A stretch of 64,000 nucleotides of DNA from JADLGL01 sp963823045. Lineage in GTDB: Bacteria > Pseudomonadota > Alphaproteobacteria > Rhizobiales > Kaistiaceae. The first letter of the stretch is position 1. Every line of letters starts with the position of its first letter. Under the pieces are notes generated by a model. The model was given only the letters and a program-made list of their open reading frames with translations, made no database searches and was not told the DNA's origin. A program made the position numbers and the translations under genes. The DNA lies in assembly GCA_963823045.1 (NCBI GenBank), contig CAWGKA010000012.1, forward strand, positions 186,001-250,000. The letters run 5' to 3'. This document shows positions 1 to 7,103 of the stretch, in pieces.

Positions 1-18
1 GCAGCGGGGAGGCCCGTA

Positions 19-747
19 GTGATATCTGATGCCGCGCAGGCAAGCACAAGTGCCGCCGAAGACGGGAGCATCATGTCGTCAGGCGGCCCGCCCATCTATT
101 TGCGCGACTGGGTGTATGGCGGCATCGATGGTGCGGTTACGACCTTCGCGGTTGTTGCCGGCGTCGCCGGGGCCGAACTCAGCACGAATATCATCCTGAT
201 TCTCGGTTTCACCAATCTCGTTGCCGACGGGTTCTCGATGGCGTCGGGCTGCTACAGCAGCACGCGCACCGAAACCGAGCAGTATGATCGGCTCCTGCGC
301 GAGGCACGCCAGCGCATCGCCGACCATCCCGATGCTGAGAAAGCTGCCCTGTCGCGCATCTACGCGGCCAAGGGGCTGTCGGGCGATCATTTGGACGCCA
401 TGGTCGAGACGGTGAGCGCCAATCTGAGCGACTGGGTGCGCGTCATCGTCGAGGAATCCTACGGCTTTTCACCGGTGAAACGGCTGCCATTGCGGGCAGC
501 GGCGCATACCTATGCCTCCTTCGCCGTGTTCGGTCTCATCCCGATGCTGCCGTATCTGGTCGGGCTCGGCTTCTGGTATTCCACGGTCATGACGGGCATC
601 GCGTTCTTCGCCATCGGATCGCTGAAGAGTGCCTGGACGGACACGGTATGGTGGCGTTCCGGGCTTACGACATTTGCCGTCGGCTCCGTGGCCGCGGCCA
701 TCGCCTATCTCGCCGGGTATGTTCTTCACGTCATAGTCGGCACTTGA
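19..747 (+). CDS. VIT1/CCC1-family Fe2+/Mn2+ transporter
   Basis: Inner-membrane protein of the VIT1/CCC1 family, whose members move Fe2+ or Mn2+ out of the cytosol. The 242 residues show a short soluble N-terminus and a first membrane pair (about 33-75) with YGGIDGAVTTFAVVAG and ADGFSMASG, both typical of the family. A Glu/Arg-rich cytosolic loop (about 80-150), which binds metal in the family, is followed by three more membrane segments. The GTG at 19 is taken as the start because GGGGAGG lies six bases upstream; the ATG at 73 is the alternative. A P-type cation ATPase follows on the same strand 36 bases after the stop, so the two may form a metal-handling pair. The metal cannot be told from sequence, and anything upstream is cut off by the window edge. 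Confidence 0.85.
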   Translation: MISDAAQASTSAAEDGSIMSSGGPPIYLRDWVYGGIDGAVTTFAVVAGVAGAELSTNIILILGFTNLVADGFSMASGCYSSTRTETEQYDRLLREARQRIADHPDAEKAALSRIYAAKGLSGDHLDAMVETVSANLSDWVRVIVEESYGFSPVKRLPLRAAAHTYASFAVFGLIPMLPYLVGLGFWYSTVMTGIAFFAIGSLKSAWTDTVWWRSGLTTFAVGSVAAAIAYLAGYVLHVIVGT

Positions 748-783
748 CCGAACTCGACATCCACAAGCGGTTGGAGACTGACC

Positions 784-3516
784 CTGAACGACAGCACCAC
801 CCCCGACGCCTGGCGGGAAACCCGCGACTGGGAGACGCTTTCGCCTGATGCCGCGCTGGCGGCCTTGCGCACCAGCCGGGATGGCTTGGACGATGGCGAG
901 GCCGCTGCACGCCTTGCCGCCATCGGCCCGAACAGGCTGCCCGAGGCGCGGCGGCGGAGCGGCTGGCTGCGCTTTCTGGACCAATTCCGAAACGTTCTTA
1001 TCTACGTTCTGATCGCTGCGGCAATCGTCACTGCCGCAATCGGGCATTGGCTCGATACGGCCGTGATCATGGCGCTGGTCATCGCCAACGCGATCATCGG
1101 CTGGGCTCAGGAGAATCGCGCCGAGCAGGCGCTTGCCGCCGTCGGCAAGCTCCTGGCGGATACGGCGCTGGTGTTCCGCGGTGGCGCGAAACGGACGGCC
1201 GAGGCCGCCGATCTCGTCCCGGGCGACGTGGTGTTCGTCGAGTCGGGAGACCGCGTTCCGGCGGACCTCCGGCTGATCGAGGCAAGGAGCCTTTCCGCCG
1301 ATGAGGCGCTTCTCACCGGCGAGTCGCTGCCGGTGCAGAAGAGCACGCTGCCGGTGATGTCGGATCTGGCGCTCGCCGATCGTACGTCGATGCTCTTCTC
1401 CGGCACGATCGTTGCCGCCGGTCAGGGCCTCGGCGTCGTCGTCGCCACGGGTCCGCAATCGGAACTCGGCAAGGTCGGCAGCATGGTCGGCGAGGTCGAG
1501 CAGTTGCAGACGCCGCTGTTGCAACGGCTTTCGCGCACGGGCCGCATCCTCACCTACGTCATCCTCGCCTGTGCTGCGGCGACGATGACGATCGGCTGGC
1601 TCATCGGCGTCCTGCCGATCGACGATCTCTTCCTCGCTGCGGTCGGCTTTGCCGTCTCGGCCATCCCTGAGGGCTTGCCGGCTGTCGTCACCATCATCCT
1701 CGCCATCGGCGTTCGTCGCATGGCGGCGCATGGCGCGCTGATCAGGCGCCTGCCTGCGGTCGAGACGCTGGGGAGCGTTACCGTCATCTGCACCGACAAG
1801 ACCGGGACGCTGACGCGCAACGAACTGGTCGCCCGCGCCGTCGTCACCCTCGATCGCCGCTATTCGGTCGAAGGCGAAGGCTATGTGCCTGAGGGCCATG
1901 TGCTTTCCGCCAGCGGCGAGGCCGTCGGTCCGGCAACGGATGCCGCACTCACCGAGATCGTCGAGACCGGCATCTTGTGCAATGACGCGCGGCTTCACCC
2001 GCAGGGCGACGATTGGGTGGTCGAAGGCGATCCGGTCGAAGGCGCGCTGCTGGCGCTTGGCGCGCGGCTTGGGGTCGACAGCGCCGCCCTGACGAGCGAG
2101 GCGCGGCGTCAGGATGTTCTGCCTTTCGAGTCCGATCATCGCTACATGGCGACACTGCATCGCCGGGGCGACGACATTGGCGTGCGCATCAAGGGCGCAC
2201 CCGAGGCGCTTCTCGATCTCTGCCATTTCGAGCGCACGGCGGATGGCGAACGGCCGATCGATCGCGCCGCTTGGCAGGCGCGCGTCGATGAAATGGCGTC
2301 GGAAGGCCTGCGCGTTCTTGCCTTCGCGCACGGCAGCCGGGCCGACCTTTCCGGCCTCGACAAGGACAGCATGGGCGATCATCTCGTCTTGCTCGGCCTG
2401 GTCGGATTTATCGATCCGCCGCGCAGCGACGCGGCGGCCGCCGTTGCAGAGTGCCGAGCCGCCGGTATCCAGGTGAAGATGATCACCGGCGACCACGCTG
2501 CGACCGCGCTGGGCGTTGCCCGCGAGGTCGGCCTCGACGTTTCCGCCGGAGCCTTGACGGGCGTGGATCTCGCTCGCCTTGAGGGCATCGAGCTGATTGA
2601 GGCCGCCAACCGGGTCAACGTCTTCGCGCGCGTCGATCCGGCTCAGAAGCTGCGTCTGGTTGAAGCGCTGCAGGTCGACGGCAATTCGGTGGCGATGACT
2701 GGCGACGGCGTCAATGATGCACCCGCGCTCCGTCGTTCCGACATCGGCGTTGCCATGGGGCGGCGAGGCTCGGACGCCGCACGGCAGGCAGCGGAGATGG
2801 TGCTCGTCGACGACAATTTCGCCACCATCACCGCGGCCGTGAAGCAGGGACGCGCGGTCGAAGATACGCTGCGCAAGACGCTCAGCTATATCCTGCAGAC
2901 AAATGCCGGCGAGGCGCTGCTCCTAGTAGGCGCAATCCTCATCGGCGCGACACTGCCGATCACGGCGATCCAGATCCTATGGATCAACTTCGCCACCGAA
3001 GTAACGCTCAGCCTGTCGCTCGCCTTCGAGCCGCCGGCGCAGAACGTCATGGGTCGGCGCCCGAGGCCGCGGGGCGCATCGCTGATCAACCGGCACAGCG
3101 TGCTACGCCTCGGCTATATCGGCATCATCATGGCCGCGCTCGCCTGGGGTCTGTTCGACTATATGCTGGGGCAGGATCGGTCGCTTGAGGCGGCGCGTGC
3201 AATCGCCGTCAATTCGGTCGTCGCCGCCGAGATCGGGTATCTCCTGGTCGTTGCGTCGTTCCGCTTCCGCAGGCCGTCTCCCGGCGAACCAATGGAGGTC
3301 AACTGGGTAGCTCTCGGCATGATCGCCATCACGATCGCCATGGAGCTCGTCGCAACGCAATGGACGACGATGTCCTCGGCGCTCGGCATGGCGCCGCTGA
3401 CCCTCGCCGAATGGGGCTTGGTCGCCGCGTCCGGAGTTGCAGTCGGGGTATTGGCGGAAATCGAAAGACGGGTCAGCCGCCGGCTGTGGCCTGGTCTTGA
3501 TGCTGCCGACGGCTGA
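784..3516 (+). CDS. P-type cation-transporting ATPase (P2-type)
   Basis: ATP-driven inner-membrane cation pump. The phosphorylated Asp lies in CTDKTGTLT (codon at 1795), with the TGES actuator motif near 1318 and the hinge MTGDGVNDAP near 2697. The membrane-4 motif PEGLP and membrane-5 NAGEA, both cation-site motifs of Ca2+-ATPases, are kept. In membrane 6 the usual N-x-x-T-D-G is NFATEV, so the site is altered and calcium specificity should not be assumed. The first standard start is TTG at 865, but that cuts the cytosolic N-terminal segment (W-x-x-L-S-x-D-A-A-L-A-A-L) that normally opens these proteins. The frame stays open to a CTG at 784 preceded by GGAG at 773-776, so 784 is proposed as a rare CTG start. 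The family call is secure; the start and the ion are not. Confidence 0.88.
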   Translation: MNDSTTPDAWRETRDWETLSPDAALAALRTSRDGLDDGEAAARLAAIGPNRLPEARRRSGWLRFLDQFRNVLIYVLIAAAIVTAAIGHWLDTAVIMALVIANAIIGWAQENRAEQALAAVGKLLADTALVFRGGAKRTAEAADLVPGDVVFVESGDRVPADLRLIEARSLSADEALLTGESLPVQKSTLPVMSDLALADRTSMLFSGTIVAAGQGLGVVVATGPQSELGKVGSMVGEVEQLQTPLLQRLSRTGRILTYVILACAAATMTIGWLIGVLPIDDLFLAAVGFAVSAIPEGLPAVVTIILAIGVRRMAAHGALIRRLPAVETLGSVTVICTDKTGTLTRNELVARAVVTLDRRYSVEGEGYVPEGHVLSASGEAVGPATDAALTEIVETGILCNDARLHPQGDDWVVEGDPVEGALLALGARLGVDSAALTSEARRQDVLPFESDHRYMATLHRRGDDIGVRIKGAPEALLDLCHFERTADGERPIDRAAWQARVDEMASEGLRVLAFAHGSRADLSGLDKDSMGDHLVLLGLVGFIDPPRSDAAAAVAECRAAGIQVKMITGDHAATALGVAREVGLDVSAGALTGVDLARLEGIELIEAANRVNVFARVDPAQKLRLVEALQVDGNSVAMTGDGVNDAPALRRSDIGVAMGRRGSDAARQAAEMVLVDDNFATITAAVKQGRAVEDTLRKTLSYILQTNAGEALLLVGAILIGATLPITAIQILWINFATEVTLSLSLAFEPPAQNVMGRRPRPRGASLINRHSVLRLGYIGIIMAALAWGLFDYMLGQDRSLEAARAIAVNSVVAAEIGYLLVVASFRFRRPSPGEPMEVNWVALGMIAITIAMELVATQWTTMSSALGMAPLTLAEWGLVAASGVAVGVLAEIERRVSRRLWPGLDAADG

Positions 3517-3536
3517 CGCCGACTTGCGTTGCCGTG

Positions 3537-4052
3537 CTAGGCAGCAACGCGACTGGCCATGTGGTCGGCAATGTCATGGGCCCACTGCTTGATCGCATCC
3601 CAATCGCGATAGTCTCCGTCCGGGGCCTTGACCATGCGAAGAACGGCGCGCTCGGCGAGGCCGAGTTCGTCGCTGTCGATCTTTCCGGAGAAGATGCGGT
3701 GGGCGTGGGCATGGACGGCGGCGACGACTTCCTCAATCCCCCAGGGTTCGTCGCTGTCGGGTTGCTCACCAACCGGGCCGCTCGAAAAGAGCCAGACGTC
3801 ACGTTCCGTCAGCTCGCCCTTGTGCTCTTCAACGAATTGGCGGGCGGCCTTCATCCAGCGACCCATATAGACGGCGCTGCCGACGATGACGGTGTCATAG
3901 GCGTCGACATAGCGGACATCCTGCACCGGCTTCGTTTCGGCGCTGAGGCCGCGATTGACGAAGACCTCCCTGAGCGCTTCGGCGATCTCATGCGTCGCGC
4001 CATGCCGCGTGGCGTAGGCGATCAGGATATTCGGCGTTCTCTCCGGGGACAT
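3537..4052 (-). CDS. Flavodoxin-domain protein (HemG-like)
   Basis: A 171-residue single-domain flavodoxin. The N-terminal phosphate loop reads LIAYATRHGATHEIAEAL, binding FMN phosphate in the family, and the next strand is DTVIVGSAVYMGRW, as in the HemG/flavodoxin_5 group. HemG itself oxidises protoporphyrinogen with a quinone acceptor; many short relatives have no known reaction, so only an FMN electron-transfer role is proposed. The gene begins 11 bases after the FixK-like gene, and its AGGAG ribosome site overlaps that gene's stop region, so the two are cotranscribed. Placement in an oxygen-control operon suits low-oxygen redox chemistry. No transmembrane segment or signal peptide is visible. 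Confidence 0.82.
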   Translation of the reverse strand: MSPERTPNILIAYATRHGATHEIAEALREVFVNRGLSAETKPVQDVRYVDAYDTVIVGSAVYMGRWMKAARQFVEEHKGELTERDVWLFSSGPVGEQPDSDEPWGIEEVVAAVHAHAHRIFSGKIDSDELGLAERAVLRMVKAPDGDYRDWDAIKQWAHDIADHMASRVAA

Positions 4053-4063
4053 CTCGGCGGCTC

Positions 4064-4750
4064 CTAAGCGTGCAGACGCCGCAGCGCGCCCGGCTGACGG
4101 AAGGCGATATGGCGTGACCCGGTCAGCGCGACAACGCCCTGTTCCTGGAGTTGGGTGAGCGTGCGCGACACGGTCTCGATGGTGAGGCCGAGGTAATCGG
4201 CTATGTCCTGACGCGACATCGACAGCGTCACCTGCTCGGTTTCCCCCTGGCGCTCGGCCATGCCGAGCAGAAAGGAAGCGACGCGCTCAACTGCGGTCTG
4301 CCGACCAAGCAGCATCATATGCTCGGAAGCGCCGGCCAGCTGCTCTGCGGTCTTCTTCCACAGATGATAGGCGAAGGAGGGGTTCTGTTCCGCCTGGCGG
4401 AAAATAGCCTGGCGCGGCGTGGCGATGACCTCGCAATCCGTAACGGCCTCGGCAGACTGCCAGTGATCCTCGCCCGCAGTGAAGCCGAAGCTGTCGCCGG
4501 CGAAGCAGAAGCCGGCGATCTGGCGGCGGCCGTCCGACAGGAGGCGATAGAGGCGCACTGTGCCGGAGGTAACGCGATAGACGAAGTCGGCAGGATCACC
4601 CTCGCCGAAAATCTCTTCATTTCGTCCGTAGTGGCTCCGGCTGCCGGTCATCTCGAAGTCGTCATCGACATCCGGGGTCGCGAGGCCGACGCCGGCGATA
4701 TTGGGGGGCAGCTTGGTGATCGGCCGGGCAACGGGGGAAACAGCGGTCAT
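4064..4750 (-). CDS. fixK: FixK-like Crp/Fnr-family transcription regulator
   Basis: Crp/Fnr-family activator with an N-terminal cyclic-nucleotide-type beta roll (about 40-140: IFGEGDPADFVYRVTSG), a dimerisation helix, and a C-terminal winged helix (about 165-220) with MSRQDIADYLGLTIETVSRT. The E-x-x-S-R of the recognition helix predicts TTGAT-type half sites. No N-terminal cysteine cluster is present, so it should not sense O2 through an iron-sulphur centre as FNR and FnrN do; this is the FixK pattern, with oxygen control passed down from FixLJ. An ATG at 4762 is in frame, but the ATG at 4750 has GGAGAGG just upstream and is preferred. Divergent from fixL and cotranscribed with the flavodoxin gene. 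Likely targets in this window are the boxes at 6629 and 9587. Confidence 0.85.
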   Translation of the reverse strand: MTAVSPVARPITKLPPNIAGVGLATPDVDDDFEMTGSRSHYGRNEEIFGEGDPADFVYRVTSGTVRLYRLLSDGRRQIAGFCFAGDSFGFTAGEDHWQSAEAVTDCEVIATPRQAIFRQAEQNPSFAYHLWKKTAEQLAGASEHMMLLGRQTAVERVASFLLGMAERQGETEQVTLSMSRQDIADYLGLTIETVSRTLTQLQEQGVVALTGSRHIAFRQPGALRRLHA

Positions 4751-4853
4751 TGACCTCTCCATCGGTTGTTGAGGCCATGTGTGCCCGGGCTAGGCCGCCC
4801 TGGAAATTCGGGTAGTCTCCTTACGTAATTCTACGGAGGGAGCACGGAGGCGA
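4751..4853. promoter_or_regulatory. Divergent fixK/fixL promoter with FixJ-like half sites
   Basis: The 103-base gap carries the palindrome TTACGTAA (4821-4828), followed by TCTACGGAG (4830-4838), whose complement is CTCCGTAGA. The half site TAMGTAG is described for FixJ on the Sinorhizobium fixK promoter; here TACGTAA matches six of seven and the reverse-strand TCCGTAG also six of seven. No TTGA-N6-TCAA box is present, so FixK autoregulation through this region is not apparent. The pattern fits FixJ control of the fixK-like gene, but it is judged by eye from short motifs. Confidence 0.35.
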
Positions 4854-6005
4854 ATGACGGTACCAGAGAAGGGCGGCCCGGATGGTGAATCTGCGGCCGA
4901 GCCGAGCTCCTACCTCCAGGCGATCTACGATACCTCGCCCGATGCGATCATCGTCATCGACGGGGCCGGCATCGTGCGGGCGTTCAATCCATCGGCGGAG
5001 CGTCAGTTCGGCTGGCGTGCCGCCGATGTCATCGGCGAGAATGTGAAAATGCTGATGCCGTCTCCCTATCGCCAGGAGCATGACGGCTATATCGCCCGCT
5101 ACCTGTTGACGGGCGAGCGGCGGATCATCGGCGTAGGGCGCGTGGTTGCCGGCCAGCGACGAGATGGCAGCACCTTCCCGATGGAGCTTTCCGTCGATGA
5201 AGTCCGCAGCGATCAGGGGCGGTGCTTCGTCGGCTTCATTCGCGATCTGACCGAGCGGCAGGAGACAGAGGCGCGCCTGCAGGATCTGCAGTCGGAGCTG
5301 ACCCATATCTCGCGGCTCACGGCCATGGGTGAAATGGCATCGGCGCTGGCGCACGAACTCAATCAGCCGCTGACCGCGATCGCGAACTATCTGACCGGGA
5401 GCAAGCGGCTGATCGACCGCGGCGAGATCGACGTCAAGGTGATCTCCGGCGCGCTCGACAAGGCGTCGGAACAAGCGCTCCGTGCTGGCGACATCATTCG
5501 CCGGCTGCGGGCCTTCGTCAGCCCGGCAGAGAGCGAGCGCGCGGTGGAACGCGTTGCCAAGCTGGTCGAGGAGGCGAGCGCTCTGGGTCTCCTCGGGGCG
5601 AAAGAGAAGAACGTGCAAGTCTCATTCCGCATCGATCCGGACGCGGACCTCGTCCTCGCCGACCGCGTGCAAATCCAGCAGGTGCTGGTGAACCTCATTC
5701 GCAATGCCGTCGAAGCGATGGAGGGAGCGGCACGCCGCGAATTGACCATCCGCAGCGTTGAGAATGACGAAGGAATGATCGACATTTCGGTCAGCGACAC
5801 CGGTTCCGGGATCGATCCGGCGATGGTGAAGAACCTCTTCCAATCGTTCTTCACGACCAAGGCCGAGGGGATGGGCGTCGGCCTTTCGGTGTGCCGGACG
5901 ATCGTCGAGGCCCATGGCGGCCATATCTGGGCCGAGCCGAATGAAGGGGGCGGCACCGTGTTTCATTTCACGCTTCACCGTGGAGAGATCTCCAGCGATG
6001 GCTAG
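4854..6005 (+). CDS. fixL: Oxygen-sensing histidine kinase FixL
   Basis: Soluble haem-PAS sensor kinase of the FixL type. The PAS domain (about 20-130) keeps the haem ligand His76 in EHDGYIARY, and Arg82 and Arg96 at the positions of the haem-pocket arginines 206 and 220 of Bradyrhizobium FixL, with RRDGSTFPMELS following. The kinase core has phospho-acceptor His167 in ALAHELNQPL, N box near Asn284, D box DTGSGI (Asp315) and glycine loop GMGVGLS. Only one PAS domain and no membrane segment are present, unlike membrane-bound Sinorhizobium FixL. Loss of O2 from haem should activate autophosphorylation and transfer to FixJ. The stop overlaps the fixJ start by eight bases, so translation is probably coupled. 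The start ATG follows GGAGG-type sequence near 4844. Confidence 0.92.
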   Translation: MTVPEKGGPDGESAAEPSSYLQAIYDTSPDAIIVIDGAGIVRAFNPSAERQFGWRAADVIGENVKMLMPSPYRQEHDGYIARYLLTGERRIIGVGRVVAGQRRDGSTFPMELSVDEVRSDQGRCFVGFIRDLTERQETEARLQDLQSELTHISRLTAMGEMASALAHELNQPLTAIANYLTGSKRLIDRGEIDVKVISGALDKASEQALRAGDIIRRLRAFVSPAESERAVERVAKLVEEASALGLLGAKEKNVQVSFRIDPDADLVLADRVQIQQVLVNLIRNAVEAMEGAARRELTIRSVENDEGMIDISVSDTGSGIDPAMVKNLFQSFFTTKAEGMGVGLSVCRTIVEAHGGHIWAEPNEGGGTVFHFTLHRGEISSDG

Positions 6006-6621
6006 CAAGATCGTTCATGTGATCGATGACGACGAGGCGATGCGCGATTCCCTGCGCTTCCTCCTCCTTTCATCCGGCTTTCTCGTCGATGATCACGGGT
6101 CCCCGGTGGCCTTCCTGGAGAAGATGGATGAACTCGACCTCGGCTGCGTCATTACCGATTTGCGCATGCCGGAAATGAACGGCATCGACCTCCTCAAGGC
6201 GCTCCGACAGCGTTGTCCCGAAGTGCCGGTCATCGTCATCACGGGGCATGGCGACATTGCCGTCGCGGTCGAGGCGATGAAGATCGGCGCCATGGATTTC
6301 CTCGAGAAGCCGTTCGGCGATGAGGCGTTGTGCTCGGCTGTGTCGCGGGCGCTCGATCTCCGCGAAGATGCCGACCGATCCGATACCGAGCGCAGCGAAA
6401 TTGCCGACCGGCTGCAGCGCCTGTCGCCACGCGAGCGCGATGTTCTGGTCGGGCTCGTTGCCGGCAAGCAGAACAAGGTCATCGCAGCCGACCTCGACAT
6501 CAGTCCACGCACGGTCGAGGTCTATCGCGCCAATCTCATGACCAAGATGCAGGCGAACGGCCTGTCGCAACTCGTACGCATGGCCCTGATTGGCGGGCTT
6601 TCCGCTCCCGACAAAAACTGA
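5998..6621 (+). CDS. fixJ: Response regulator FixJ
   Basis: A 207-residue two-domain response regulator. The receiver (about 4-120) has the acidic triad Asp10-Asp12, phospho-acceptor Asp54 in ITDLRMPEMNG, switch Thr82 and Lys104 in FLEKPF, the same positions as in FixJ. The C-terminal LuxR/FixJ-type helix-turn-helix (about 140-205) includes LSPRERDVLVGLVAGKQNK and ISPRTVEVYRANLM. The frame is open upstream inside fixL, but the ATG at 5998 gives the correct family N-terminus and overlaps the fixL stop. Phosphorylated by FixL at low O2, it should activate the fixK-like gene at 4064-4750. The stop is followed within eight bases by a FixK box, so fixJ and the next gene are probably separately regulated. 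Confidence 0.92.
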   Translation: MASKIVHVIDDDEAMRDSLRFLLLSSGFLVDDHGSPVAFLEKMDELDLGCVITDLRMPEMNGIDLLKALRQRCPEVPVIVITGHGDIAVAVEAMKIGAMDFLEKPFGDEALCSAVSRALDLREDADRSDTERSEIADRLQRLSPRERDVLVGLVAGKQNKVIAADLDISPRTVEVYRANLMTKMQANGLSQLVRMALIGGLSAPDKN

Positions 6622-6628
6622 CCGCACC

Positions 6629-6642
6629 TTGATCTTCGTCAA
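6629..6642. promoter_or_regulatory. FixK/FNR box upstream of the receiver gene
   Basis: TTGATCTTCGTCAA fits the FNR/FixK consensus TTGA-N6-TCAA exactly. Its centre lies about 57 bases before the ATG at 6693; if it sits at -41.5, transcription would start near 6677. It places the next gene, not fixJ, under FixK control. Confidence 0.75.
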
Positions 6643-6657
6643 AGGGGAAGGCCCGCG

Positions 6658-6681
6658 TTCTTGGCAACTTCGAGCCAAGAA
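6658..6681 (+). promoter_or_regulatory. Inverted repeat over the ribosome site of the receiver gene
   Basis: A perfect eight-base inverted repeat (TTCTTGGC at 6658-6665, GCCAAGAA at 6674-6681) with an eight-base loop. The right arm runs into the AAGAAGG ribosome site of the gene at 6693. It could be a translational control hairpin, the operator of a dimeric regulator, or a weak fixJ terminator; no T-run follows, which argues against the last. Confidence 0.45.
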
Positions 6682-6692
6682 GGTTCGCCTGC

Positions 6693-7097
6693 ATGACCGT
6701 GAAAACCACAGAAAATCTGATGGGCCGAGGGCGCCCGGTCGTGGCTCTGGCGGCCGGCGATTGGGCGGTGGTCAATGCGCTGACCTTCCTGCTCGAGACG
6801 GAAGGCTGTTTCGTCCTTGCCTTCGCCAAAGGCGAGGCGCTGCTGGCGCACGACCTGAAGGCCGTCGCCTGCTTCGTCGTCGACGAAAGCCTGCAGGGCG
6901 AGATGTCCGCCTCGGATCTCGTGTCGACGCTTCGAGCCGAGGGCCTGGATGTTCCGGTTGTCTTGATGGCGACGCATCCGGACGGCCGGGCCGAGGAACG
7001 GGCGATTGCCGACCGGGTCACGATCGTCGAAAAACCGCTTCTCGGACAGGTGCTTAGCGATGCAGTGCGAGCGGCTCTGGCGAGTCGCCCGGGCTAG
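6693..7097 (+). CDS. Single-domain receiver protein, FixT-like candidate
   Basis: A 134-residue protein with a receiver fold and no output domain. Asp64 in VVDESLQG takes the phospho-acceptor place, a Thr follows in VVLMATHPD, and the conserved Lys-Pro is in VTIVEKPLLG. The acidic pocket at the first strand is reduced to Asp23 (LAAGDW), so the domain is partly degenerate. In Sinorhizobium and Caulobacter, FixT is a small receiver-related protein made under FixK control that inhibits FixL kinase. This gene sits directly after fixLJ, has a perfect FixK box, and encodes a stand-alone receiver, so a FixT-like feedback role is inferred from position and fold, not from close sequence identity. The Caulobacter FixT cysteine cluster is absent (Cys39 and Cys60 only). 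It could instead be a phosphate sink. Confidence 0.72.
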   Translation: MTVKTTENLMGRGRPVVALAAGDWAVVNALTFLLETEGCFVLAFAKGEALLAHDLKAVACFVVDESLQGEMSASDLVSTLRAEGLDVPVVLMATHPDGRAEERAIADRVTIVEKPLLGQVLSDAVRAALASRPG

Positions 7098-7103
7098 CGC
7101 CGC

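Noticed and set aside
744..757. TTGACCGAACTCGA as a FixK box for the P-type ATPase
   Set aside because: The second half is TCGA, not TCAA, the site includes the stop codon of the upstream gene, and it lies too close to the proposed start.
469..2496. Very long open frame opposite the P-type ATPase
   Set aside because: Arg- and Ala-rich with no motif; expected mirror of a GC-rich coding strand. The same applies to long frames opposite the genes at 9494-11878, 16689-18416 and 19656-21041.
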